DNA from: Halomicroarcula saliterrae
GTDB lineage: Archaea; Halobacteriota; Halobacteria; Halobacteriales; Haloarculaceae
Assembly (NCBI RefSeq): GCF_031624395.1
Contig: NZ_JAMQON010000001.1
Coordinates: 682,001 to 746,000 of the forward strand
Length of the DNA stretch: 64,000 nt
Reading direction: 5' to 3'
The notes beneath the pieces are model-generated. The model made no database searches and had not been told where the DNA came from. It was given only the letters and a program-made list of their open reading frames with translations. Both the position numbers and the translations under genes were made by a program. Shown piece by piece: positions 32,569 through 40,992 of this stretch; position 1 is the first letter of the stretch; each line of letters starts with the position of its first letter.

Positions 32569-33107
32569 ATTTCAACTCCCAGATAGATGTTCGGGCGGTC
32601 GAGAGTGATACTTTCGTTCGAATTGCTCGTCTTTGCCTGGTTAATCAGCTCGATGGGGGACGCGGTGGTCGCGGGGGTGTACTCCACCCACCCGGTGTCG
32701 AACGGCCCGTTGCCCGTGGCGGAGACTTCGGTCCCGGCGACCGCTTCGCCGTCCTCGAAATTGTAGAGGCGGGCGCTCGCGGTCTGCCCCCCGTCCACGC
32801 CGTCGAACTTCCCCGTCATCTTCACGCGAACGCTGTCCACGGGCCCGATTTCGGCCCACGTCAGGAACGTCGAGGAGAGGTCGACCAGCGCGTCGTAACT
32901 CGTGTTTGACGTGGAACTGGACCGGCTTGCAGAAGGACCCAACGCAAGCAGCGTTACCACATCGCCTTTTTCAAAGCCGACTTCTCTGAGCGTCTCCCAC
33001 GCTTGTCCATCTTGTCTGTCGATTAAGTCGTCTGTATCTATCGCCGGCCCCTCCAGCGTCCCGTCGGTCCGCTCGCGCCACTGCCGAAGCCGTCTGAGGA
33101 TGCCCAT
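32565..33107 (-). CDS. Virion protein with beta-sandwich, 180 aa
   Basis: The N-terminal 20 residues are basic (MGILRRLRQWRERTDG). The rest is beta-rich and Ser/Thr/Asn-rich, with a carbohydrate-binding-like pattern (VRVKMTGKFDGVDGGQTASARLY is one run of strands). Located between head-tail joining genes and the tube gene; probably a minor structural or decoration protein. Confidence 0.62.
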   Translation of the reverse strand: MGILRRLRQWRERTDGTLEGPAIDTDDLIDRQDGQAWETLREVGFEKGDVVTLLALGPSASRSSSTSNTSYDALVDLSSTFLTWAEIGPVDSVRVKMTGKFDGVDGGQTASARLYNFEDGEAVAGTEVSATGNGPFDTGWVEYTPATTASPIELINQAKTSNSNESITLDRPNIYLGVEI

Positions 33108-33110
33108 CGG

Positions 33111-33446
33111 TCAGGCCCCCTGGATGGTGACGTCAGCGGTCTCGCCAGCGCCGGCGGCGTCGGTCACCCGGATACGGAGATACCGGTCGCCCAGGATAAA
33201 CGCGTCGCGAATATCCTGCGCGTCGTCGACGTCGGCTTGGTCGTAGACGACCTCGCCCTCGAACCAGTCGTCTGTGCCGGGGCTCTTGCCCGCCGCGACG
33301 TCGACCGCGTAGCTGGCGTCGGCGCTGGCTTCGATGTTGATCGAGACCAAGCGGTCGCCGGGCACTTCGACGCGTGCTATCTCGCCCGTCTCGTCGATGG
33401 GGGCGTCTGTAACGGTGTGTTCGTCTTGTCTGAGGTTGAGTTTCAT
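33111..33446 (-). CDS. Small beta-rich virion protein, 111 aa
   Basis: An acidic protein of alternating strands (EIARVEVPGDRLVSINIEA, RYLRIRVTDAAGAGETADVTI). Its pattern resembles an immunoglobulin-like or decoration fold. Lies between the tail-completion gene and the 180-aa virion protein. Role inferred from position only. Confidence 0.62.
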   Translation of the reverse strand: MKLNLRQDEHTVTDAPIDETGEIARVEVPGDRLVSINIEASADASYAVDVAAGKSPGTDDWFEGEVVYDQADVDDAQDIRDAFILGDRYLRIRVTDAAGAGETADVTIQGA

Positions 33447-33470
33447 TGGTAGTATCGAAAAACGGCGGCG

Positions 33471-34031
33471 TCAGAGTGTCTCGAAGCCGTCGAAGACGAC
33501 ATCGAAATCGGTCCGGTAGTAGTCCGCGTAGTTGCTGGACTGGTCAGCCTCGTTCGCGAGCGTCAGATGGGTAAAGCCCACGTCGGGGTCGGCGTCGGGA
33601 TACTCGCGACCGGCGTAGATGGCTGCCTTGACCCGCCGAAGAAACCCGTTGGGGCCGTGCCACGGGACGCCGTCGGCGCCCTCGGGATCGACGTGGCCCC
33701 ACTCGCCGCCCTGGGAGGTCAGCCCCTCCAGCCGGACGCCGACGACGACCTCCTTGTCGAGGTCGTACTCGGTGCCGATGGGCTCCTCGGCGCTCTCGGC
33801 GTACTGCACGCCGATGTAGACGCCCTTCTCCAGCGCCGCCGACCGCTCGCGGATGGGCGTCGACATATCGAGCGTGCCGTCGCCGTCCCAGATGCGCGAG
33901 GTATCGCGGTCGACACGGCGGACGCGCACCGGCGGCGTCCCGTCGGGGACGTCACGAGTGTACGTGTCCTCGACGTCGGTGACCACGCTGGCGACCTGGT
34001 CGAGGACCCACTCGGTGCTGGGATGGGTCAC
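33471..34031 (-). CDS. Head-tail/tail terminator-like protein
   Basis: A 186-residue protein in the head-to-tail joining block, overlapping the upstream gene by ATGA. It starts with a helix (WVLDQVASVVTDV) and continues with strands and a helix (FLRRVKAAIYAGREYPDAD), which fits tail terminator or completion proteins. Not recognised by motif. Confidence 0.62.
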   Translation of the reverse strand: MTHPSTEWVLDQVASVVTDVEDTYTRDVPDGTPPVRVRRVDRDTSRIWDGDGTLDMSTPIRERSAALEKGVYIGVQYAESAEEPIGTEYDLDKEVVVGVRLEGLTSQGGEWGHVDPEGADGVPWHGPNGFLRRVKAAIYAGREYPDADPDVGFTHLTLANEADQSSNYADYYRTDFDVVFDGFETL

Positions 34032-34495
34032 GAGACAGCCCTCCGGAGCCAGTTGATGCTATCGCGGATGGCCCGCGTCTCCTCGACGCCGCTCACTTCG
34101 ACTTCAGGGAGGAACACGCGGTAGCCGTCGCCCTCTTCGTCGAACTCCTCGGCGACCCAGTCGGGCGCCTCCGAGCGTTCCCAGACGAACGACAGCACCG
34201 GGTCGCCCTCGACGGTGTGGTCCGAGGTGCCGAATTCGAAGTATTTGACTGCCGGATGCGACCAGCCCCAGCGGATGGTCAGCTGACCATCGCTGCGGTC
34301 GACCTCGACGCCGGCGAAGCTGTCGACGATGGGCTCGACGTCGTAGTCCTCCTCGCGAGCATACCGTTCGAGACGGCCCTGAACGCGCTGGACGGCCTGA
34401 GCGACGAGGTTGTCCCGCTCGCCGACGAGCTGGCGCTCGACGTCGTCGAGGACCGCCTCCTGGAGGTCGTCCTCGAAGCTACTTTCAAGGTTCAT
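34028..34495 (-). CDS. HK97 gp10-like neck protein
   Basis: A 155-residue protein. The N-terminal helices (LQEAVLDDVERQLVGERDNLVAQAVQRV) and a strand region KYFEFGTSDHTVEGDP resemble the gp10-type neck/completion proteins, which contain a similar Y-FxEFGT motif. Overlaps both neighbours in the head-tail joining block. Confidence 0.68.
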   Translation of the reverse strand: MNLESSFEDDLQEAVLDDVERQLVGERDNLVAQAVQRVQGRLERYAREEDYDVEPIVDSFAGVEVDRSDGQLTIRWGWSHPAVKYFEFGTSDHTVEGDPVLSFVWERSEAPDWVAEEFDEEGDGYRVFLPEVEVSGVEETRAIRDSINWLRRAVS

Positions 34496-35348
34496 CGGTC
34501 TCGTAGACCTCCATCAGCTCCCCGGCTTTCCGCTCCAGTTCCTCGGCCTTCGTGTCGACGCCGTAGATGGTCGCGTTCTGGGGGATTTCGATGACGGCCT
34601 CCTCGACGAGGTCGGCCGCCGCCCAGTTCGCGACAGCGCGGCGGACGGTCCGCGGGATGCCTTCGTGGCCGAAGTCGAAGTCGACGTACACCGCGTTCGA
34701 GAAGCTGGGGATGTCATCGTCCATCGCGTGGACGTCCAGGTACAGCTCGGACACGCCACCGTTGTTGACCCGGACCCACCAGTCATCGCCGCGGTTGGCG
34801 TTGCCGACGCCGCCATCGTAGTCGGCGCCGGTCCAGTCGTCGAAGCCACCGTCCTCGTTGACGACCATCAGCTCGTTGACCGCGTCGACGTCCTTCCGGG
34901 CGAGCGTGATGCGGGTGTAGACCGGGACGGTGTCGTCAACCGGCGGCTCCAGCGACTCCGGCCGACCGAAGGCGATGCGAATCTCCCGCTTGGGGTCCTG
35001 GTAGTGCTTGCGCCGTCGCTCGTGGGTGGGGCCGGCCTCCAGCAGCGCGTCGCTGTTCTTCCGGAAGCGATAGCGCTCCTGCTCGCTGGCGCCGTGGACC
35101 ATCGCGCTGTGGGTGGGGATATCCTCCTCGTCGTCGCGGGTGTTCGGGGCCGTCGGGATGGTTACCTCGCTGGCCTCGGAGATGCCGTCGGGCTCGTACC
35201 AGTGGCGCTTGTATGTCTTCTCCAGCCACTCGGTGCGTGACGTGATGGCATCAACGGCTATCTGCGCATCCCGGCCGACATCTTCGGGCAGGCTCGCCTT
35301 CCGCAGCGCTCGCCGGACGTCTTCCAGCGTGCAGTACCCCGTCACCAT
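34485..35348 (-). CDS. Head-tail connector (adaptor) protein
   Basis: A 287-residue protein. The beginning YCTLEDVRRALRKASLPEDVGRDAQIAVDAI is the start typical of gp6-like adaptors (Y-T-x-x-D-V). A helical core and C-terminal acidic helix follow. It overlaps the neck gene by 11 bases. It probably forms a dodecameric ring under the portal. Confidence 0.7.
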   Translation of the reverse strand: MVTGYCTLEDVRRALRKASLPEDVGRDAQIAVDAITSRTEWLEKTYKRHWYEPDGISEASEVTIPTAPNTRDDEEDIPTHSAMVHGASEQERYRFRKNSDALLEAGPTHERRRKHYQDPKREIRIAFGRPESLEPPVDDTVPVYTRITLARKDVDAVNELMVVNEDGGFDDWTGADYDGGVGNANRGDDWWVRVNNGGVSELYLDVHAMDDDIPSFSNAVYVDFDFGHEGIPRTVRRAVANWAAADLVEEAVIEIPQNATIYGVDTKAEELERKAGELMEVYETDEP

Positions 35349-35351
35349 GTG

Positions 35352-35735
35352 TCAGTTCTCCAGTTCTCCGCGCCGGTCGTTGACCGCCTTGACGACGGTG
35401 TCACTGGTCTCGACGTCGGCGATATCGTCCAGATGGCCGTCGACGCGACCCTCGCGGACATCTTCGGCCCGCTGCTGGTAGTTCAGTTCCAGCCAGCTGT
35501 CTTCGGACCAGTCTGCCCACTCATCGACGTCGGGTGCCCCGTCTTCCTCGTGAGCATCGTCACCGACTGTCCACTCACTTTCTGGGCCCGGCTCGTCGAC
35601 GAGCTCGAAGTCGCCCCGCTCTTCGACGAGATACTCTGCGTCGTCAGCCGCGACGTCGTCGGTGTCGCCGACGGAGAATTCGCCGACGCCCCGCACGGTG
35701 ACGTTCGGCGGGTCGGTCTTCTCAACCCAGACCAT
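35352..35735 (-). CDS. Acidic hypothetical head-region protein
   Basis: A 127-residue, strongly acidic protein with a Trp-rich middle (VDEWADWSEDSWLELNY). The C-terminus could be a helical DNA-end or Mu-gp-like domain (DIADVETSDTVVKAVNDRRG). Positioned between the adaptor and the putative decoration protein. No family recognised. Confidence 0.62.
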   Translation of the reverse strand: MVWVEKTDPPNVTVRGVGEFSVGDTDDVAADDAEYLVEERGDFELVDEPGPESEWTVGDDAHEEDGAPDVDEWADWSEDSWLELNYQQRAEDVREGRVDGHLDDIADVETSDTVVKAVNDRRGELEN

Positions 35736-35737
35736 CG

Positions 35738-36088
35738 TCAGGCGCTCCCGGTGGCCTCGACGACCCAGCCGCTGGTCGTGCCGTCGACGTTCCGTACCGT
35801 CGCGGTCTCGCCGGCCGTGGTCAGGTTCGCCGGCCCGGTCCCGACGAAGTCGGCGTCGTCGAAGGCGACCGCCGGCGTGTTGGCGCCGCCGTTGTGGACC
35901 ACCGTGACGACGTGCCCCTCGCGAGCGGCGGCGTCTAGGTCGACCGTGTTGGTGCCGTCGGGGTTGACGACGTGCTGGCGGGCGGTCTTGCTGACGGTCG
36001 TCGCGGCGCCGTTGGCCGGACTGTTCGTCTCGGCGTAGGGGTCGTCCCCCTCGTGGTGCTCACGCACTCTGTTGTTGGTTGTCGTCAT
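35738..36088 (-). CDS. Putative capsid decoration protein
   Basis: A 116-residue protein directly downstream of the major capsid gene. After a polar N-terminus, the rest is beta-rich with a repeated Val-Thr pattern (HVVTVVHNGGANTPAVAF, GETATVRNVDGTTSGWVV). That fits a capsid head decoration fold. Position and fold pattern are the only evidence. Confidence 0.6.
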   Translation of the reverse strand: MTTTNNRVREHHEGDDPYAETNSPANGAATTVSKTARQHVVNPDGTNTVDLDAAAREGHVVTVVHNGGANTPAVAFDDADFVGTGPANLTTAGETATVRNVDGTTSGWVVEATGSA

Positions 36089-36096
36089 CGGGCACC

Positions 36097-37128
36097 TCAG
36101 GCGATGTTCTCGATGAGAACGCCGGCCTGCAGGCTCTTGATCTGGAAGTCGAACTGCCCCTCCAGCCAGTTGCGCGAGTGCAGGCGGTTCTCGTGGACCT
36201 TGTCGGTGTCCTGGGTCTGGTCGAGCTCCATCTCCTCGTAGAGACCGAACGCGAGGTTGTCGGGGTCGGTGAGCATCCCGTAGGACTCGGGCCAGCCGTT
36301 GACGCCGACGACGTCGTAGGAGAACGGCGTGATGTCGCTCTCGCCGAAGATGACTGCCGAGCCCAGCGGGTCCTCGCGCTCGGTGAGCGAGAAGACGTAC
36401 TCCTGGACCTTGTCCGGGTTCATGACGAACACGGCGTTGTCGGGGTCGCGGAAGCGCGAGTCGAGCGTCAGCAGCGACTCGTTGAACATCTGCGTGTCCG
36501 GCGCCGCGCTGGCCTGGTCGTACACCGGCATGGTGTCGACCTCGCCGCCGGGCGTGTCCTCCAGCCCGATACGGTCCGAGGCCGTGTCCTCCCCCTCGGC
36601 GATGGCGATCCAGCCGTTCCAGGTGGAGTCCAGCGCCGCGGCGCCGCCGATGGACTGCAGGTTGTCGCTGTCGGCGTTGGCTCGCATCCCGATGAGCCCG
36701 ACGTCGTTGAACCAGCGCTCGATGAACTGGTCGACGATGTAGTCGCCGAACTGGTCGGGACCGTAGTGCGTGTTCTTGAGGGCGTCACGCGTCGGCTCGA
36801 CGAGGATGTAGTACTGCTTGTCCGTCGCGTTGAAGGCGACGTCACCGTCGTCGTTCGAGGAGTTGCTGGTTCGGCTGCCTTCCTCGTCCCGGGTCGAACC
36901 CGAAAGCTGGGGCACACCGAACGCCGGGACGTCCATCTCCAGACGTTCGAGGGCCATCGTGTCGGCCATCTCGATGATGGTGACCTCCTTCTGGGCACGC
37001 TCCAGGAACTCCTCCGTGACGTCACGAGGTAGCTGGAAGTTGTCCAGCGTCGCGAGGTCGACGTCCTTGTTGACGCCGCCGGCGACTTGGTTCTGCGTAC
37101 GAACTGCGTCGATAGTGTTAGTTGCCAT
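36097..37128 (-). CDS. Major capsid protein (HK97 fold)
   Basis: A 343-residue protein between protease and decoration genes. An N-terminal helical arm, then LPRDVTEEFLERAQKEVTIIEMADTMALE, an E-loop-like acidic stretch, TRDALKNTHYGPDQFGDYIVDQF (spine helix) and a beta-rich P-domain end (QGQFDFQIKSL-like strand ending VLIENIA) match haloarchaeal tailed-virus capsid proteins. It has no cleaved pro-domain of large size; scaffold function is probably carried by the upstream gene. The call is strong by order and pattern. Confidence 0.86.
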   Translation of the reverse strand: MATNTIDAVRTQNQVAGGVNKDVDLATLDNFQLPRDVTEEFLERAQKEVTIIEMADTMALERLEMDVPAFGVPQLSGSTRDEEGSRTSNSSNDDGDVAFNATDKQYYILVEPTRDALKNTHYGPDQFGDYIVDQFIERWFNDVGLIGMRANADSDNLQSIGGAAALDSTWNGWIAIAEGEDTASDRIGLEDTPGGEVDTMPVYDQASAAPDTQMFNESLLTLDSRFRDPDNAVFVMNPDKVQEYVFSLTEREDPLGSAVIFGESDITPFSYDVVGVNGWPESYGMLTDPDNLAFGLYEEMELDQTQDTDKVHENRLHSRNWLEGQFDFQIKSLQAGVLIENIA

Positions 37129-37139
37129 GAATAGTCACC

Positions 37140-38612
37140 TCAGGAAAGTCGCTTCGCGATGTCGTCGGTCGCGCTGCCGGTCTCGCTGCCGTTGTTGCCG
37201 TCGAGCTGGTCCGTGCCCGCGGCCTCGCGGGAGATGCTGTCCAGCCGACGATGGAGCGCCTCGATGTCGCTCTTCGTGACGCCTTCGTCGACGTCCTTCT
37301 CCGTCTCGCTATCCTCGTCGAACCAGGCCATGGCCTCCTCCTTGGAGACCTCGGCGACCGTGCCGTCGGGCAGCTCGACCTCGGCGGTCTTGTCGGCGTC
37401 TGCGTCGGAGCCGTCGCCGTCGACGGCCTCGGTCAGGCTCTTGACGGCGTCGGTGAGTTCGTTGATCTGTTCTGCGTTCTGCTCGGCGAGAGACTTGTCG
37501 GCGTCCCCGCCGTCGTCGTTGTCACTCATGTTGTTGGTGTCGTCCGGCGTGTCGCCGCCGGCGGCGTGCTTGTCGTCCTCATCGTCATCCTCCGGGTCGT
37601 CCTCGTCCACGGACCACGTCCGACCGTCGTACTCGCTCATGTCGAAGTCGACGTCGTCGCGGTCGGTGAACCGCTTCGGGACGTCCATGCCAGCGTCGTG
37701 GAGCGCGTCCAGCCCAGCGTCAACAGAGGCCATGATAGCCTTCCGATTGTCGGCCGAGAGCGTCTGGCCGTCCTTCTCGCGGGCCGGGTCCGTATCGGGC
37801 GTCTCGGTCGTGTTGGCTTCCGAGTTCCCGCCCGGAGACAGCGCCGACAGGAAGGCACGACCGGCCTTCGCGAGCGCCGACTGCTTGCCGGGGTCGGCGG
37901 CGCCGTCCTCTTCCAGCGCGCGGTTGAGGTTGTCCCACAGCCGCTCGGCCTCTTCCTCGGAGTGACCGCGCTCCATCGCCTCGGCGACGAAGCCGTCCTG
38001 ATCGCCGAGGTAGTCGCCGAGACGCTTCTCGGCGTCGGCCTTCGTTTCGAGGATCTCGGCGTCGGGCACCGCGGGGATGTCGACGGTCGACGTCTCGCGA
38101 ACGATGCCGTCGGTCAGCTCCCAGACCATCGCGTCGTCGGGCAGCTGCTCTGGCGTCTCGACGTCGTCGACGGCCTCGTCCTCGCCGGGGACGAACGGCC
38201 CGTCCCACTGGACGTTGACTGCGCCGATGGAGTAGCCCTCGAGGATGCCGTCCTCGACGAGCGCCCAAGTACCGGCGTCGTCGTACTGCCACTCCTGAAC
38301 CCACGCGCCCTCGGGCGCGGTGGCCCCGCCGATGTCTTCGGCCTCGTCGAGGACCTCGTTGCGTTCGAGGGACATCCACTCCGACGGCCACGCGGCGTGC
38401 ATGATGCCACCGTCGGCGCTGCCGGAGTCGTACAGCGCGCCGAACTCGTCGGCGAAGCTGCGGATGGTCTCCTCGCGAGCGAAGTCCTGCTGCAGGTCGG
38501 CCTTGTCCGGCACCATCACGATGCCGGTGGCCTTCTGCTCGGCGTCGTCCTTCGCGACGAACTCTACCTCTTTGCGGAAGGCGTCCCCGCCGGCCTTGGT
38601 TACGGGCGGCAT
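37140..38612 (-). CDS. Prohead protease (XkdF-like) with fused scaffold-like tail
   Basis: A 490-residue protein. Residues about 10-210 look like the XkdF-type prohead serine protease (GIVMVPDKADLQQDFAREETI, HAAWPSEWM, a WALVEDGILEGYSIGAV segment). The rest is extremely acidic, with Asp/Glu runs (about 335-370) and a coiled-coil-like end, which is the composition of a scaffold. An internal ATG at 37529 would give a scaffold-only product, but lacks a clear Shine-Dalgarno. It lies between portal and capsid genes, as usual. Confidence 0.8.
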   Translation of the reverse strand: MPPVTKAGGDAFRKEVEFVAKDDAEQKATGIVMVPDKADLQQDFAREETIRSFADEFGALYDSGSADGGIMHAAWPSEWMSLERNEVLDEAEDIGGATAPEGAWVQEWQYDDAGTWALVEDGILEGYSIGAVNVQWDGPFVPGEDEAVDDVETPEQLPDDAMVWELTDGIVRETSTVDIPAVPDAEILETKADAEKRLGDYLGDQDGFVAEAMERGHSEEEAERLWDNLNRALEEDGAADPGKQSALAKAGRAFLSALSPGGNSEANTTETPDTDPAREKDGQTLSADNRKAIMASVDAGLDALHDAGMDVPKRFTDRDDVDFDMSEYDGRTWSVDEDDPEDDDEDDKHAAGGDTPDDTNNMSDNDDGGDADKSLAEQNAEQINELTDAVKSLTEAVDGDGSDADADKTAEVELPDGTVAEVSKEEAMAWFDEDSETEKDVDEGVTKSDIEALHRRLDSISREAAGTDQLDGNNGSETGSATDDIAKRLS

Positions 38613-38615
38613 GGG

Positions 38616-38738
38616 TCAGCCCTCACGCTCGTCCTCGTCGTCGGCGTCCGCGTCGGCGTCCTCTGTGTCGAGTTCCTTGGCTCGACCGGTCGAGAGGACG
38701 CCGCGCTTCTCGCCGCGCTCGTTGCTCTTGTTGCTCAT
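38616..38738 (-). CDS. 40-residue charged micro-protein
   Basis: A 40-codon gene between portal and protease. The N-terminal half is basic (SNKSNERGEKRGVL), and the C-terminal half is an Asp/Glu run. Base composition and the regular position suggest a real gene. It may be an assembly peptide or an internal virion component. Confidence 0.55.
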   Translation of the reverse strand: MSNKSNERGEKRGVLSTGRAKELDTEDADADADDEDEREG

Positions 38739-38812
38739 GTGTCGAGAGAATCGTTGTCCCGGTCGAACCTCGCGCGGGGAGTCGGGGCTCCCGCGGTCAT
38801 CGGTCAGGCAGG

Positions 38813-40756
38813 CTACTGCGGCAGCCCCTCGGGGACGTCGTCGGCGTCCGGCGACGGACCCTCAGGCAGCCGGTCGTGGAAGTTCGTGATCTCCACGTAC
38901 GGGTAGTCCAGCCGTATGTTGTCGTAGTGGTAGCTGCCGGCACTGCTCGCGTTCACGAGCCCGGACCACTCCGCCGTCGGGACGTCGACGTAGGCGTACA
39001 GTGAGTTGCTCCCTTCCTCGCGCTTGAACGACAGATACAACTCGTTCTCACCGAAGTCGTACAACCCCTCGTCGAGATTCGAGCTGTTGAACTGCGTCTG
39101 CTCGATGGGGTCTTTCGTGAGGTCGGCCTTGACGTCGTCCCAGTCCCGCTCGTAGAGCTTGTTGGCCTCGGGTGGGGCTGCCTTGGACCGTGTCCGCTGC
39201 AGCCCGTCGCCCGTCGGCTGTGGAGCGTCCTCGCTGCCGACGTTGGCGATGAGCGTCTGGCCGTCGACGGGGTGGTCGTCGGGCAGAGGCTCCTCTCCGA
39301 TCATCTCCAGACCGCGGTCGATGGGGATGGCGCCACGGACCGCCTGGATTTTGCGCCGGGCGACGTCGGCGTCCTCCTTGGGCTGGTCGGCGCCGCGCAG
39401 CTCGTACTCGATGGTCCAGTCGGTGACGCCGAGGTACGTCTGGTGGATGAGCCGGTACAGTCGCTCGCTGAACTTGTGCTGCTCCGGCGCCACGACGTTG
39501 TTCGCGAAGTCCGCCACCTGGGCCTGCGAGTTCGACCGGTTCGACGTCTCGGTCACGCCGATGAGGATGGGAGGCACCTCGTGGACCTTCGCAATCTCGT
39601 GCTCGTTCTTCTCACGGAAGAGCCGGAAGTCCATCTCCTCGCTGATGCCCTGGCCCAGCGGCTCCAGCTCTATCTCGACGTCGTCGTCCAGACCCTGCTG
39701 GAACTTCTCGACCTCGAGGATGACTGCCCGGTGGCTCTCCTCGCGAAGCCCGTGGAGCATCTGTCGCAGGTCGTTCCGGGACTCCTCGGAGAGCTCCCCG
39801 CCGGTCACCTTGATGACGAACCGCGGGATGGTGTCGTTGTCGAAGAACTCGCGGTTGTAGTCCTTCGCCGCCTCGTCGGCGCCGATGGTCCGGATGGCGC
39901 TGACCCAGTCCGGGACACCGTAGTCCTGCTCCAGCGGGCTGGGGTTGCGAACGAAGATGAGCTCGTTCGCGGCGCCGTTGTCGAGCGGGTCAGCGGACCC
40001 GATGGCGACGTCGCCCGTCTCCTTGTCGACGAAGATGGGGTCGCGGTCGTTGTCCTCGTTGTTCTGGTAGGTGACGCGGGGGTCGTCCTCGCCGCCATTG
40101 ATGAGGACCTCCTGCCCGCGGTGGCGATCGCCGGCCTCGCCGAAGTAGCGACGCTGGCCGTCCCGCACCTGGACGTAGCCCCGGGAAGCGTACTGGGCTT
40201 CGTCGCCGCCGACGAACGTCCCCTCCTCGGGATGTCGGGGCCTGTCGAATCGGGACTGGGGCTTCCGGACCCGGATGGTGTTGGCCGGCACGTGAGCCAG
40301 CCCGACCGGGCGGCCCTCCATGTCGGTCAGGATTTCCAGCGCACACCAACCCACAGAGTGGTAGTCCTGACGGGCGAGTTCTTTGACCTCCTCGGGGGTT
40401 GTGGGTTCAGCGCTCTGGTGTGGGCCGGTCTCCCAGCGGGACTCGGCGCCGCGCCAGAAGTTCCGTGCGACCGCGCGCTCTTGGTCGTCAGCTTCGTCGG
40501 GCTCGTCGACGTCGTCGTGAGCAACGAGGTCAAACCCGAAGCCCACCTCGTAGCGGGACTTCTTTCGGACGGCCGTGGCGTGGGTCTCGTTGAGCTCCAG
40601 GAACGACGCCAGCCGGTCGGGGTGGTACGGCGGCTTGACACCGTGGCCGACCGAGTGGATGCGCCGGTCGGAGAGCTGTTGGGACTGCTGGGCCTTCGAG
40701 AGTGCCCCGCCGCCGATGCCTTCGACGTGGACCTTCGTGGCGTCGTCGCCACTCAT
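38813..40756 (-). CDS. Portal protein fused to a C-terminal KTSC domain
   Basis: A 647-residue protein from ATG 40756, with a strong Shine-Dalgarno (AGGAGG about six bases before). Residues about 20-540 match PBSX-type portals: long helices, DYHSVGWCALEIL, NYGV/YGVPDWVSAIRTIGADEAAKDYNREFF, NEHEIAKVHEVPPILIGV. Residues about 555-622 form a KTSC domain, YDFGENELYLSFKR followed by Y/V and a SSAGSYHYDNIR motif. KTSC domains usually occur alone or on RNA-related or phage Mu-type proteins; fusion to a portal is noteworthy. It forms the DNA channel and packaging motor platform. Confidence 0.88.
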   Translation of the reverse strand: MSGDDATKVHVEGIGGGALSKAQQSQQLSDRRIHSVGHGVKPPYHPDRLASFLELNETHATAVRKKSRYEVGFGFDLVAHDDVDEPDEADDQERAVARNFWRGAESRWETGPHQSAEPTTPEEVKELARQDYHSVGWCALEILTDMEGRPVGLAHVPANTIRVRKPQSRFDRPRHPEEGTFVGGDEAQYASRGYVQVRDGQRRYFGEAGDRHRGQEVLINGGEDDPRVTYQNNEDNDRDPIFVDKETGDVAIGSADPLDNGAANELIFVRNPSPLEQDYGVPDWVSAIRTIGADEAAKDYNREFFDNDTIPRFVIKVTGGELSEESRNDLRQMLHGLREESHRAVILEVEKFQQGLDDDVEIELEPLGQGISEEMDFRLFREKNEHEIAKVHEVPPILIGVTETSNRSNSQAQVADFANNVVAPEQHKFSERLYRLIHQTYLGVTDWTIEYELRGADQPKEDADVARRKIQAVRGAIPIDRGLEMIGEEPLPDDHPVDGQTLIANVGSEDAPQPTGDGLQRTRSKAAPPEANKLYERDWDDVKADLTKDPIEQTQFNSSNLDEGLYDFGENELYLSFKREEGSNSLYAYVDVPTAEWSGLVNASSAGSYHYDNIRLDYPYVEITNFHDRLPEGPSPDADDVPEGLPQ

Positions 40757-40992
40757 GATATCCTCCTGATGCGAACTTCGCCCTCGGCTGGATCGTAGCG
40801 GCTTTCCTCCTGGTATTTTCGGCGGGTGTGGGCCACTTCGCCGTCGTCCTCGGCCGTGCTGATAATCTCTGCCGGGTCGACACGGCGCGGCCCGTCGTCC
40901 GTCAGTTCGACGAAGGACGTCCCGAACACCAGCTCGTCGACAAGACACTGTGCTTTCTCCGCGTCTGGCAGGTCGTCGGGATATCGTGTCAT
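40753..40992 (-). CDS. Small protein between terminase and portal, 79 aa
   Basis: An acidic 79-residue protein with a short helix (DAEKAQCLVDELVFGTS) and a basic end (RIRRIS). Joined to both neighbours by four-base overlaps. No family recognised. Its place suggests a small packaging or connector factor. Confidence 0.66.
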   Translation of the reverse strand: MTRYPDDLPDAEKAQCLVDELVFGTSFVELTDDGPRRVDPAEIISTAEDDGEVAHTRRKYQEESRYDPAEGEVRIRRIS

